Of a DNA stretch of 64,000 bases, positions 16,150 to 24,589 are shown one piece after another. The stretch spans positions 165,533 to 229,532 of the forward strand of contig CAWFDX010000013.1 of the NCBI GenBank assembly GCA_963814645.1, in the 5' to 3' direction. The DNA is from RYN-230 sp963814645. GTDB lineage: Bacteria; Actinomycetota; Actinomycetes; Streptosporangiales; Streptosporangiaceae. The notes under the pieces were generated by a model. The model was given only the letters and a program-made list of their open reading frames with translations, was not told the DNA's origin and did not search any database. Both the position numbers and the translations under genes were made by a program. Position 1 is the first letter of the stretch, and the number at the start of each line of letters is the position of its first letter.

Positions 16150-16657
16150 CCGTGTGTCGGGCCTCAAGGCGTCCTTCGACGCCGCGATGGCGGCAGCACA
16201 GTTCGGTGAGGCCGAGCGGCTCAAGGACGAGCTGGCGGAGGCCCGGCAGGAGCTGGCGGTAGCCGAGGCGCGGGTCAATGGGCTGCGGCAGGCGGAGGCG
16301 GCGATCAGGGCGCAGCAGGACGAGGAAGCCCGGGCGCTGCAGGAGGCCCAGCGGCAGGCGCTGGCCGGGAAGGTCGGCGCCGAGGCCCGGGATGCCGAGC
16401 AGCGGGCCCAGGACGCGACCGAGGAGTGCTTGGCGCGGATGCGGGCTTCCCTCCTCGCGGCGAGGGATGCCTATCTGGAGGCCAAGCGCTGCGAGCAGCG
16501 GGTGCTGACCGCGCGGCAGCGGGGGCGGGAGGCTCAGCGAATGGCCGGGAAGATCCCAGCCGGCCATCCGGGCCCGGTTGTGATCGGGCCGAACCGGACC
16601 CGGGTGCTTGCCGAGTCCGACCCGCTGATCCGTGAGCTGACGCGCTGGAAGCCGTAG
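16067..16657 (+). CDS. Coiled-coil protein
   Basis: 196 residues from GTG 16067. Almost entirely charged coiled coil (AERLKDELAEARQELAVAEA), with a short C-terminal globular end (VVIGPNRTRVLAESDPLIRE). No family recognised. The long overlap with the previous gene leaves the start uncertain. Confidence 0.55.
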   Translation: MAKQAEGQPGTLAEQLAAARQETAGPRSRVSGLKASFDAAMAAAQFGEAERLKDELAEARQELAVAEARVNGLRQAEAAIRAQQDEEARALQEAQRQALAGKVGAEARDAEQRAQDATEECLARMRASLLAARDAYLEAKRCEQRVLTARQRGREAQRMAGKIPAGHPGPVVIGPNRTRVLAESDPLIRELTRWKP

Positions 16658-16680
16658 GCCGTTGACCACCACCACAGACC

Positions 16681-16707
16681 TGCCCGCGCGCGGCTCGGCC
16701 GCGGGCA
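16681..16707 (+). terminator. Hairpin after the coiled-coil gene
   Basis: Stem TGCCCGCG/CGCGGGCA (8 bp) 23 nt downstream of the stop at 16657, without a T-tract. Possible terminator or processing hairpin. Confidence 0.35.
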
Positions 16708-16882
16708 GCGATGAAGGGCCCGGGCGCCAGCCACGGCGTCAAAGTCACCCAGGCGGCAAGGACACTCGCCGCTCCATGGAAGGGAGCCAAGGCCGGCGAG
16801 CGCACCTCCTGAGCTATGACCCGGCCTGCGCTGTCCTGGCGCCCGGCCCGAACACCAGTCGCCCCCACGAAAGGCCTGACCG

Positions 16883-17443
16883 ATGACAGCACTCACCCAC
16901 GAGCAGAAGCTCGCCCGCAACAAGCTGGCCGGCAAGATCTGCGAGCGCCGGCCCGGGATCAGCTACCTCGATGCCCTGGTGGAGGCGTCCGCGGACATCC
17001 GGCGAGCCGGGCAGGCCGCAGCTGGGCCTTCCGTGGCCGAGGTGCAGCGCCTGGTGGCCAAGGCCACCCGTAAGGCCGTCAAGGCCCGCCTGCGTGAGGC
17101 CCTGACGGCCGCCGGGGCACCGAAGCCACCGCCGGGTACCGGGCAGGCTGCCGCTCAGCCTGCGCGGCGGCCAGCGGGCCGCGCAGCCGCACCAGCGAAG
17201 CAGCCGCACCAGATGACCGATGACGAGCTGAAAGGGTCGCTGGGCAGCACGCTGGCCGCCGGCACCGAGTCCCCGTTCTGGCAGGCGATGACGGAGAGCG
17301 CCCCGCCGGGCGGTGTCGCGGAGACCGGCCCGGCTTCGGGCAAGCCGCTCCACCAGTTGGACCAGGATGAGTTGCGGGCCGCGACAGCCGTCTTCGCCAC
17401 CGGCGGCCAGTCGCCATTCTGGGCGGGGGCCGGTAATGACTGA
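16883..17443 (+). CDS. Hypothetical protein with duplicated D-x-L...SPFW motif
   Basis: 186 residues. The N-terminal basic helical part (HEQKLARNKLAGKICERRPG) is followed by an Ala/Pro linker. Then come two copies of a short motif: MTDDELKGSLGS...ESPFWQ and LDQDELRAATAV...QSPFWAG. The repeated SPFW could be a linear interaction motif. The stop overlaps the next ATG. No family recognised. Confidence 0.55.
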   Translation: MTALTHEQKLARNKLAGKICERRPGISYLDALVEASADIRRAGQAAAGPSVAEVQRLVAKATRKAVKARLREALTAAGAPKPPPGTGQAAAQPARRPAGRAAAPAKQPHQMTDDELKGSLGSTLAAGTESPFWQAMTESAPPGGVAETGPASGKPLHQLDQDELRAATAVFATGGQSPFWAGAGND

Positions 17444-17723
17444 CCTCACCCACCTGGGCGCCCGGGTCGCGCACACCACTGCGCAGAGCCACGCCGCAGC
17501 TTCCGCCGCCGCGCGGCCGGCCGACGTAGCGGCTATCGTCCTCAGCCAGCACATCGCTGACGGTGACGAGGGCGCGGTCCGCCGGTACGTCCACGAGCTG
17601 GAGCACGGCACAGGCCCGGCGCAGGTGGATCCGTGGCGGCTCCTGGAGCGCCTCGCGCTGCGGTTCATGCCGGCGGAGCCTTCGGAGGATCCCGGGCCGG
17701 GCAACTCGGCCGCCGTCGTATAG
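17436..17723 (+). CDS. Hypothetical helical protein
   Basis: 95 residues from ATG 17436, overlapping the previous gene by 8 nt. Helical (DVAAIVLSQHIADGDEGAVR...). No family recognised. Confidence 0.5.
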   Translation: MTDLTHLGARVAHTTAQSHAAASAAARPADVAAIVLSQHIADGDEGAVRRYVHELEHGTGPAQVDPWRLLERLALRFMPAEPSEDPGPGNSAAVV

Positions 17724-17817
17724 GTCACTGGGAGCGGGAGCAAGATATCCGTAACTACCCCTTAATGGGGTGCCGGGCCGGCTCGGTGCCTCCCGGCCCC
17801 TCTTGTGGCAGATCGCG

Positions 17818-17931
17818 GTGGACGCGCCCACATCGCCCGATGGTGCTGAGCTGCGCTGCCCGGAATGCCAGGGTCAGCGCGGCCCGCGTAGGCCCCCAGC
17901 TACGCAGGCGAGCACGTGCACCAACACGTAG
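17818..17931 (+). CDS. Possible 37-residue Cys-containing micro-protein
   Basis: GTG 17818 to TAG 17931 encodes a peptide with LRCPECQGQRGP and a third Cys near the end. A strong hairpin follows directly. It could be a genuine small zinc peptide, but the Shine-Dalgarno sequence is weak. Confidence 0.3.
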   Translation: MDAPTSPDGAELRCPECQGQRGPRRPPATQASTCTNT

Positions 17932-17974
17932 ACGGCTCCGCCGCCCTATCCGGGCTGGCGGGGCCGTTTCCTGT
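17932..17974 (+). terminator. Rho-independent-like terminator
   Basis: ACGGCTCCGCC pairs with GGCGGGGCCGT, followed by TT. It lies upstream of the gene starting at 18039. Confidence 0.5.
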
Positions 17975-18038
17975 GCGGTACACCGTGCTGCCCTCTCGCG
18001 CGTCGTGTCAACGTCAGCGTTCCGAGGGGGGGACCGAC

Positions 18039-18890
18039 ATGACGTATCCACCACAACCGCCATTCCAGGACGATCCGCGATACGAGCCTGACCCGAGGTT
18101 CGCGCCCCGCCGGCCGCGCCATCGACGGGCGGAGCAGGACGGCCAGCCCCAGGCATGGCCTGGCCAATCCTCAGGACCGCCAGGGCAGACGCAGCAGGGA
18201 TTCCCTCAGCCAGCTGCTTACCCGCCTCCGCAGGCACGGCGCAGCTACGACGAGGCCCAGCGCTGGGCGGCCGATCCCCGCTACCAGCAGCCACCGGCGC
18301 CGCCCGGCTACCCGCCGCAGATGCGGCCACCTGGCCAGCCGCCACCGGGCTGGCGGCGGCCGCGCAAGAGCCGCCGCGGCTGGGTCATCACGGGCAGCAT
18401 CCTCGGCGGCCTGGTCCTCATCGGTGCCCTGGCCGACGCCTTCGGCAAGCCGGCCACCACGCCGCACCGCGCTGCGGCCAGCACGCCAGCCGCAGTCACG
18501 GCCACCACACCGGCAGCCGCGCCGTCCCCGGCCTCATGCAAGCAGAAGGTGCTCGCCTGGAAGAACACCACCATGGGCTTTACGTACTTCACCGAGGCCA
18601 CCCAGGACGAGAGGCGGGTGGCCAAGGCTGCCGGGGCTGGCGAGGAGATCGCGGTCGAGCAAGACGGTGCCAACATGGCCACCGCGGCGATGCTCGCGAA
18701 AGCCCACCCGATCCCGAAGTGCGCGGACGCTGGCGGCTACTACCCCCGGGCCATGGCTGACTGGGAGCGCAGTGGCAATCTGGCCAGCGCGGGGAACTTT
18801 GAGGCGGCCGCGGTATGGGTCGCCAGGGGCGGCCGGGCGTTCCAGAAGGCCACGGTGGAGCTGGACGAGGTGACACAGCTGGAGGGCTGA
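18039..18890 (+). CDS. Pro-rich single-pass membrane protein with extracytoplasmic domain
   Basis: 283 residues, ATG 18039 behind a G-rich Shine-Dalgarno. The N-terminal Pro/Arg/Gln-rich cytoplasmic tail begins MTYPPQPPFQDDPRYEPDPR. A basic stop-transfer and one TM (WVITGSILGGLVLIGALADAF, about residues 111-131) lead to an Ala/Thr-rich stalk and a Cys-containing outer domain. The first 25 residues and part of the leader are shared with the gene at 22685, so the two are paralogues. A perfect 12-bp hairpin follows. Confidence 0.65.
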   Translation: MTYPPQPPFQDDPRYEPDPRFAPRRPRHRRAEQDGQPQAWPGQSSGPPGQTQQGFPQPAAYPPPQARRSYDEAQRWAADPRYQQPPAPPGYPPQMRPPGQPPPGWRRPRKSRRGWVITGSILGGLVLIGALADAFGKPATTPHRAAASTPAAVTATTPAAAPSPASCKQKVLAWKNTTMGFTYFTEATQDERRVAKAAGAGEEIAVEQDGANMATAAMLAKAHPIPKCADAGGYYPRAMADWERSGNLASAGNFEAAAVWVARGGRAFQKATVELDEVTQLEG

Positions 18891-18940
18891 ATTCGGTAGC
18901 CACGATTGCAGGCGCGCCGGGCCGGAATCTTGGCAGCAAC

Positions 18941-18970
18941 GACGGCGGGGCCTCCGGCGGCCCCGCCGTC
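18941..18970. terminator. Bidirectional terminator hairpin
   Basis: Perfect 12-bp stem GACGGCGGGGCC/GGCCCCGCCGTC with a 6-nt loop, between converging genes (18039 plus, 18991 minus). Confidence 0.7.
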
Positions 18971-18990
18971 GTGATGACCCTCCCTGGTGG

Positions 18991-19209
18991 TCAGGTCTTG
19001 CTGGCCTCCGGGCCGCGCCAGCGTACGCCGACCGACATGATCTCTCCGGGCTGCTGGCGCACTGGGGCTAGCAGCCCGATGTGGAAGTCGCCGTCTGGCG
19101 GGTCTGCGTCCACCGTCACTAGCAGGCGGGTCAGGTCACCGTCCTGCTCGATTCGCTGGTCTGCGGCCTCGTATTCAGCCATTGCGGGCTGAGTGTGGTT
19201 GGTTACCAC
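18991..19209 (-). CDS. Small hypothetical protein
   Basis: 72 residues from GTG 19209; an ATG 27 nt inside gives MAEYEAADQRIEQDGDLTRL as an alternative. AAGGAGG lies only three bases before the GTG, and the GTG sits in a hairpin (19193-19211). A beta-rich C-terminal half (FHIGLLAPVRQQPGEIMSVG) is visible. No family recognised. Confidence 0.5.
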   Translation of the reverse strand: MVTNHTQPAMAEYEAADQRIEQDGDLTRLLVTVDADPPDGDFHIGLLAPVRQQPGEIMSVGVRWRGPEASKT

Positions 19210-19239
19210 ACACCTCCTTGGGGGTGGCGTCCGGATTCC

Positions 19240-20696
19240 GGTGTAAATGACGGGCGTGGTTCCCGGCTTCGGTGATCAGGTTAGGCGACGGTGCTGACAG
19301 TTTCGGGCCCGTCGGCGGGCTGGCTGGTGGTGATGGTGTGTGGCCTCAGCTGGCGGGGCGGGTCGAGCAGCGAGCGGCGCAGGTCCTGCAGCAGCCGGAG
19401 CCCGTCAGCGGTCATGGTGAACCCGCGCCAGCCTGTGGAGGCGCGGTCCAGCACGGCCCACACGAGGGTGAGGCAGCTGGTCTCGCCGGGCAGCCGGCCG
19501 ATGACCTTGGTCCGGCGGCGGGTCTCCCCGAAGGTCCGCTCGATGAAGTTCGAATGCCGGACCCGCTGGTGGTGCTCGGCAGGGAACCGCAGGTAGGCGG
19601 TCAGCCCGGCCTGGTCGGTGGTCAGGCACTTCATCGCCGACGGGTACGTGGCCTGGTATTTCGCGGCCATCTCGGCGATCCGCGCGTCGATGAGTTCCAC
19701 CAGCCGGGGCCCGGGCGGGGTCTTGTGGCCCTCGGTGTCGAAGAGCTTCCAGTAGGCGTCCTTGATCTCGGCCTGCATCCCGGCCGGGACTTTCGCCAGG
19801 ACATTCCTGGCGCGGTGAACGAGACAGCCCTGGCGCAGGGCCTTCGGGTAGGCCTGCTCGATCGCGGCGATCAGGCCCGGGGCCCCGTCCGAGATGACCA
19901 GCAGCGGGGAGGCCAGGCCGCGGTCCTTGAGGTCGGCGAGGAAGGCTGTCCAGGCGTCGGCGGACTCGCCGGTGCCCGGGGCCAGGCCGATGAACGCGGG
20001 CTTGCCATCGGTGGTGATGCCCCAGGCGGCCAGCACCGGCTCGGCCGGGGAGCCGGGATGCATGCGGAAGAAGCTCGCGTCCAGGAACAGGTAGTCCAGC
20101 GTGATGCCATCCAGGCGCCGCTGCGCCCACGCCTGGTACTCGTCCTTGATCTGCTGGCACACCGACGACACCGTCAACTTGGAGATCGCCGCCTGATCGC
20201 CCAGCGCCTCGGCGAGGGCGGCTTCGACGTCGCGGACGGACAGGCCGCGCACGAACGAGGCGATCACCAGCGACTCCAGCGCATGCGTCTTCGTCACGTG
20301 CACGCCGAACAGCCGGGACGCGAACGCCTCGCTGGTGCCACGCAGCTTCGGCCGCGATAGCTGCACCGGCCCGGCGGTGCTCTTGACCGTCACCTCCCGG
20401 TACCCATTACGCGACCCGGGCCGGGCCTCAGCGCAGGCCGCGGCCCGCTGATAACGGTCCCGGCCCAGGAATTCGGTGACTTCCGCTTCGAGGGCAGCCT
20501 GCATCAGCAGCTGCGCGCCGAGCCGGGCCACCTCCTCCAAGATCTCCGGCAGCGGACGCTCCGCGGCGAACAGCTCATCAATGTGGTGACGGATACGGTC
20601 AGTAGGCGATACTCGGACAGGCACGGGCGTGGGTCCTTCCCTTCAGTGACTTGGCCGTCTTGAAGGGGAACCTACGCCCGTCCTCTCATTTACACC
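19240..20696 (-). mobile_element. IS256-family insertion sequence
   Basis: About 1457 bp. Terminal inverted repeats GGTGTAAATGA (19240-19250) and its complement (20686-20696), with CGGGCG following in both ends. One full-length Mutator-type transposase. I see no clear 8-9 bp target duplication. It lies between two small genes of the integrative element. Confidence 0.82.
19281..20624 (-). CDS. IS256 (Mutator-like) transposase
   Basis: 447 residues, full length. DDE features: LDYLFLDASFFRM (first Asp), LLVISDGAPGLIAAI (second Asp), the CLVHRARNVLAKVP signature, and NFIERTFGETRRRTKVIG carrying the late Glu. N-terminal domain TEFLGRDRYQR...GSRNGYREVTV is typical. Intact. Confidence 0.93.
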   Translation of the reverse strand: MPVRVSPTDRIRHHIDELFAAERPLPEILEEVARLGAQLLMQAALEAEVTEFLGRDRYQRAAACAEARPGSRNGYREVTVKSTAGPVQLSRPKLRGTSEAFASRLFGVHVTKTHALESLVIASFVRGLSVRDVEAALAEALGDQAAISKLTVSSVCQQIKDEYQAWAQRRLDGITLDYLFLDASFFRMHPGSPAEPVLAAWGITTDGKPAFIGLAPGTGESADAWTAFLADLKDRGLASPLLVISDGAPGLIAAIEQAYPKALRQGCLVHRARNVLAKVPAGMQAEIKDAYWKLFDTEGHKTPPGPRLVELIDARIAEMAAKYQATYPSAMKCLTTDQAGLTAYLRFPAEHHQRVRHSNFIERTFGETRRRTKVIGRLPGETSCLTLVWAVLDRASTGWRGFTMTADGLRLLQDLRRSLLDPPRQLRPHTITTSQPADGPETVSTVA

Positions 20697-20778
20697 CGAT
20701 CTTGGACGTCACCCTCCTTGGGAGGTCGTTGCCCAGTTGGTCTGGGCTGTTGGCAGCGGACGTTACCAAAGGGCGCTG

Positions 20779-21186
20779 CTAGTGGTGAAGCACGACGATC
20801 CAGATGATGAGGAAGATCACGGCCGCGAAGAAGAGCAGCCAGCCGAATGCTTGGGCGGCCTCCTGCCTGCTCGCCTCCTTGGCCTTTGCCTCGGCCCGCG
20901 CGGCCCGTTGCTGAGGAGTGAGCGCAGCCTCTTTCGCCAGAGCGAGCTGGTATCGCTTCCGGCACTCCGTGCAAGACGCCTCGGCCGGCTGGAAGACGTC
21001 CACGTGACGTCCCGCCAGCAGGCCGCACAGGGCGCTTCTGGGCCCCCTGCCCGCTGCGAGCAGGGTGCCGGAAGTCAGTGCCGACGAGAAACCGGGCGTG
21101 TCCGGGCTGCGGCCCTGCATGATGTGCGTTGCGCGCGAGGTGACTTTGCCGCGGGAGTTCATCACGTTGACCACGTAGTAGCCCAT
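20779..21186 (-). CDS. Tail-anchored small protein with CxxC motif
   Basis: 135 residues. The N-terminal beta-rich part (MGYYVVNVMNSRGKVTSRAT) is followed by ASCTECRKRYQLA (CxxC), a basic/Ala-rich helix, and a C-terminal TM segment (FGWLLFFAAVIFLIIWIVVL) with almost nothing beyond it. A tail-anchored membrane protein of the element; function unknown. Confidence 0.6.
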   Translation of the reverse strand: MGYYVVNVMNSRGKVTSRATHIMQGRSPDTPGFSSALTSGTLLAAGRGPRSALCGLLAGRHVDVFQPAEASCTECRKRYQLALAKEAALTPQQRAARAEAKAKEASRQEAAQAFGWLLFFAAVIFLIIWIVVLHH

Positions 21187-21255
21187 GCTGGCCGCCTTTC
21201 AGGCTCTTGCGTGGTGGACGTCTACCGGGCTGCCAGCGTTGACACGTGCCCCGGC

Positions 21256-21552
21256 CTACCGGCGCCGCGCTGGGTCGCGCGAGGCCTGCCAGCGGCACGC
21301 TCCAGCAACCGGCTGTGGCGGATGCGGGTCGTTAGGGCCGCCTGTGGTGGCCGGATGGTTCCCTAACCGGGCCAGTCCTCCGGGCGCACTGCGCCGCAGC
21401 ATGCTGGCGGCTTCGGCGAGTTCCTCGCTCAGCCGGTCCAGGATGCGCGCCTTCGCCTCCAGCTGCTCTGGCTGCGCGGGAAGCAGGTTTGCTACCTCGC
21501 CCAGATCGGTGGCAATAGCCTTGACGGTCTCACGTGCCTCGGCCTGTTCCAT
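21256..21552 (-). CDS. Small helical protein ending like the element's second recombinase
   Basis: 98 residues from ATG 21552, chosen because GGAGGGGG sits 9 nt upstream; a longer frame to 21663 exists. Helical core (VKAIATDLGEVANLLPAQPE...LDRLSEELAEAASMLRR), then a Pro-rich linker. The last 12 residues RWQASRDPARRR are identical to the C-terminus of the recombinase at 23492, suggesting a DNA exchange or scar between the two 3' ends. Confidence 0.55.
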   Translation of the reverse strand: MEQAEARETVKAIATDLGEVANLLPAQPEQLEAKARILDRLSEELAEAASMLRRSAPGGLARLGNHPATTGGPNDPHPPQPVAGACRWQASRDPARRR

Positions 21553-21984
21553 TGGCCGCCCCCTCCTGCCGGAACCTTCCCTGGCACCAGTCAACGACGG
21601 CTCACCCCTCTGGCGGGGCGTTTTGCGCATTTCAGGGGCCTGTGATGCGTGCTGGGTGGTCATCTCCTGCGTCCTTCAGCCTGCCGGCTGCGGGTTCTTG
21701 AACTGGCCGGGGTGTCACGGCCTGGTTACGGCTGTCTGCAGATCACGTAACCATGGGCCTGACCGGGGCATATCCCGCCGCGGGTCGGGTAGCAGCAGGT
21801 GCGCAGCCCGGGGGCCGGGGTTCCCCAGTGCAGGGGCGTCCCCGGGCTGCGTGGCCCATTCCGTCCCGCTCAGTGCGCGCCCGGCACGGATTCCCCAGTG
21901 CCTGCCGGCCAGCATCCGGGCCGGGCGCACACTCAGCCAGGGCCCTCCCGCGATATCCCGGCCCGTGCACGGGTGTTCCCTTGT
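21553..21984. other. Intergenic region with short repeats
   Basis: 430 bp. I see a GGTTACG/CGTAACC dyad at 21724-21752 and two direct TTCCCCAGTGC copies (about 21819 and 21890). No gene I can support on either strand; open frames here are GC-rich shadows. Confidence 0.4.
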
Positions 21985-22254
21985 TCAACTGACCTGATGC
22001 CCGCGCTGGCGGGCCAGATCAGCCAGCAGGTTCACCGCCCGGGCATGGTGCCCGCGTACTGGCTGCATTTCAGTAGCGGGCATCCGGGTGACTGCTGTCC
22101 ACGGATTGCGTTCCCGGTGGCCGTCAACTTTGGTGAGCCGGTAGGAAACCTCCCCATCAGCGCGCAGGACCCACTCCCAGGACAGCACCGCGAGGCCGGC
22201 AGTGGTGGTGGTGCTGACCCGGGCGATCACCTTCGCCGGGATTAACGCCATCAT
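21985..22254 (-). CDS. Small hypothetical protein
   Basis: 89 residues, ATG 22254. Beta-rich (VIARVSTTTTAGLAVLSWEW) with a C-terminal helix (HHARAVNLLADLARQRGHQV). No family recognised. Confidence 0.5.
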   Translation of the reverse strand: MMALIPAKVIARVSTTTTAGLAVLSWEWVLRADGEVSYRLTKVDGHRERNPWTAVTRMPATEMQPVRGHHARAVNLLADLARQRGHQVS

Positions 22255-22402
22255 GCGTGCCTTTCACCGGGCCCGCGGGTGCTCACGGCACCGGCGCCGC
22301 AGCCATGGCGGGGTGGCCCTCCCCCCGCTCCCCTGGACAGGGTTTCTCCAGGGAAAGGGCCGCCCCTTGCTCAGTAGACGCACCCGGCGCCCGTGTGGTG
22401 TA

Positions 22403-22440
22403 CCTGGGGCCGGGACTGGGGGGAAATCCCCGGCCCCAGG
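22403..22440. terminator. Strong hairpin (CCTGGGGCCGGG dyad)
   Basis: Perfect 12-bp stem CCTGGGGCCGGG/CCCGGCCCCAGG with a 14-nt loop, in the divergent region between 22254 (minus) and 22685 (plus). Terminator or regulatory structure. Confidence 0.5.
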
Positions 22441-22684
22441 TCATTGGGGGGCGGTCCGGACGCTACGCCGGCAGGCCATGCCGGGCCGGGCCTTAACCGT
22501 TTCTTTACCCGGCGCCGCTGGCTCCTCCCGGGCGCATCGGCGAGACACTGGTCACAGTGGCCGCCAAGCTGGCCGGGAGGGTTCACGGCTGGCCAGCTTG
22601 GCGGTCTGCGGTCGGCTCCTGGCCAGGATGTGCACCACCCGCTCTCGTCGCGCGTCTTAACAGCAGCACAGCGAGGGGGCCCCG

Positions 22685-23143
22685 ATGACGTATCCGCCGC
22701 CACCGCCTTACCAGGACGATCCGGATTCCGGGCCGGATCCGCGGCTCGCGCCGCGGCCACCGCGTGGGCGGCACTCACAGCCGCGGGAATGGCTCCCGCC
22801 GTCTGAGGCGCGGCCGGGGCAGCCTGACGCGCAAGGCGCTCTTTCGCCGCACGGACCGGTCACCTACGACGAGCCGCCGCGGCATAACCCGTCGGCGAAT
22901 GTTCCGCCGGCGCCGCACGCCAAACTGCGGGGCGTGTGGCTCTATCTCGCTATCCTCGCGACGGTTTACGTGGTGGCGTCGCTCGGACTGGGTGTCCTTA
23001 GCTACGCGGCGATGCAGAGCAACGCCCGGAAGATCGAGCAGCTACAGACCGACACGAACGACAACCTCTGCAATCAGCAGGCATACCAGGGTGGCACGAC
23101 TTGCCAAGGCGGCGACGCCAACGGCGGTAGCTCCGTGCCCTAA
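22685..23143 (+). CDS. Pro-rich single-pass membrane protein, paralogue of 18039 gene
   Basis: 152 residues. N-terminus MTYPPPPPYQDDPDSGPDPR parallels the 18039 protein. One TM (GVWLYLAILATVYVVASLGL), then a short coiled-coil outer segment with two Cys and a Gly/Ser tail. GAGGGGG precedes the ATG. A GC-rich hairpin follows the stop. Probably a membrane accessory of the element. Confidence 0.6.
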   Translation: MTYPPPPPYQDDPDSGPDPRLAPRPPRGRHSQPREWLPPSEARPGQPDAQGALSPHGPVTYDEPPRHNPSANVPPAPHAKLRGVWLYLAILATVYVVASLGLGVLSYAAMQSNARKIEQLQTDTNDNLCNQQAYQGGTTCQGGDANGGSSVP

Positions 23144-23212
23144 TCGAGCCGTGTGCAAGAGCTTCGGCTTCTGGCCGCTGGCCAGTGTGCAGTCGGCAAA
23201 GTGGACATGAAA

Positions 23213-23246
23213 GGGCCCCTGCCACCGGGAAGGGCGGCAGGGGCCC
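23213..23246 (+). terminator. Terminator hairpin
   Basis: GGGCCCCTGCC/GGCAGGGGCCC, 11-bp perfect stem with a 12-nt loop, downstream of the gene ending at 23143. Confidence 0.6.
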
Positions 23247-23491
23247 CGTGTGACCCGCGCAGCTGGCGACCTTGGGGGATCTTGTACGCCAGCCGCACGG
23301 GAATCCGGGATGGCCTCTCAGTGGGTAGGCGGCCCGCCGGGCCGGCTGGAGGTGGTTCGCCTGTATGGCTCCCACGATTTCGTCATCCCAGTCTCCCTGC
23401 CGGTGTGCCATCTGCTAGACGCGCCTGGTCAATAGTTGGTTTACGCAAAACAAGGACAGGGGCCTGCACCGGGAGTCAGCGGCCCGCCGGC

Positions 23492-24424
23492 TCAGCGCCG
23501 CCGGGCCGGGTCCCGCGATGCCTGCCAGCGCGCCAGGGCCTCGGCGGACGGCCGGGCGTAGCGGGCAAGGCTTGCCACACTGGTGTGCCCGGACTTGGCC
23601 ATGAGCATGGGCGTCGACGCGCCATCCTCGGCGTCATGGGTCAGCGCCGAGTGCCGCAGCTGGTGAAGGGTGGCGCCGCCCGAGGCCTCCTTGAACAGCG
23701 CCTCGGCCTGCCGGTAGGACAGCCGGGCCCGGCCGCTGGCCGGGTCAATGTCACCCGGGGGGAGCTCGACCCGCGCCCGGCGGTCGGTGAGGAACAGCGG
23801 GCCGGACTTGCGGCCCTTGAGCAGCCGGGGCAGGAGCCGCGCGGTGGCGGTCTGCCAGACAATGACGTCGATCGCGCCGCCCTTCCGGCGGACCTTCGCC
23901 CGCCGGTTCGGCAGGTCCAGGTCCCCGACGTCCAGGCGCAGCACCTCGGCCGAGCGGGCCGCGGTCTCGTAGAGCATCCGCCAGAGCACCCGCTCCCGGA
24001 TGCCGATGTCCTCCCGGGTGAGCAACTGCTCGACGTCGGCGCGGGACAGCGCCCGGGACCGGTCCGGCGCGCGCCTGCGCCGCCGTATGCCGCGGGTGAG
24101 TCCGGCGGCGTCACTGACCCACCCCTGCGCCTCGCAGTAGACCAGGAGGCCGCGCAGCGCGTCCCGGTTGCGGTTCCACGTCGCCGGCGCCCGGCCGCCC
24201 CAGGCGCGGGTGAACCACGCGGAGACTGCCGCGGCGCGCAGGCCGGCCGCGTCCGCCTCGGTGCCGAACTCGGCCACCAGGGCGCGCACTGTCGAGCCGT
24301 ACACCCGGCGCGTGCCGGCCGACTCCGGGTGATCGAGCGACGCCAGGTAAGCCGCGGCCGCCTCGCCGAGCGTGGCGCTCTCCCGGCTGGCGCTGAGCTG
24401 GTGAACGGTCCCCATGATCCTCAC
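23492..24424 (-). CDS. Second tyrosine recombinase of the element
   Basis: 310 residues. The SAM-like N-terminal domain (LGEAAAAYLASLDHPESAGT) is followed by a catalytic domain with ETAARSAEVLRLDVGD (Arg), LHQLRHSALTHDAEDG (His-x-x-Arg), SGHTSVASLARYARPS (His, Tyr). It is unrelated in detail to int at 1419. It lies at the distal end of the transfer operon. Likely roles: resolving multimers of the circular form, or a second integration route. Confidence 0.85.
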   Translation of the reverse strand: MRIMGTVHQLSASRESATLGEAAAAYLASLDHPESAGTRRVYGSTVRALVAEFGTEADAAGLRAAAVSAWFTRAWGGRAPATWNRNRDALRGLLVYCEAQGWVSDAAGLTRGIRRRRRAPDRSRALSRADVEQLLTREDIGIRERVLWRMLYETAARSAEVLRLDVGDLDLPNRRAKVRRKGGAIDVIVWQTATARLLPRLLKGRKSGPLFLTDRRARVELPPGDIDPASGRARLSYRQAEALFKEASGGATLHQLRHSALTHDAEDGASTPMLMAKSGHTSVASLARYARPSAEALARWQASRDPARRR

Positions 24425-24589
24425 TTCGCCTCTATCGCAGTAATCACCGGGGAGTCGGCCCCCGGTGGACCGTGTATCGCTGCTGGTCGTGCCGGCTGGT
24501 ATCGCAGTAATCCATCTGCTCTCTGCGGGTGTGCGCGTCCGGCCGGGGCGACGGGGAAGCTCGCCCCGGCCGAGACGATCAGCACCGGG
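24425..24589. other. Short intergenic gap
   Basis: 165 bp between the recombinase start and the small membrane gene. ATCGCAGTAATC recurs twice (about 24436 and 24502), possibly an operator pair for the recombinase gene. Confidence 0.35.

Noticed and set aside
19240..20696. Target-site duplication of the IS256 copy
   Set aside because: The 8-9 bp flanks do not match; the similar CCTCCTTGGG strings on each side are at different distances from the ends.
22998..23411. Minus-strand frame starting MAHRQGDWDDEIVGAIQ
   Set aside because: The first 60 residues look faintly protein-like, but the rest is antisense of the 22685 gene and a terminator hairpin; not enough to call a gene.
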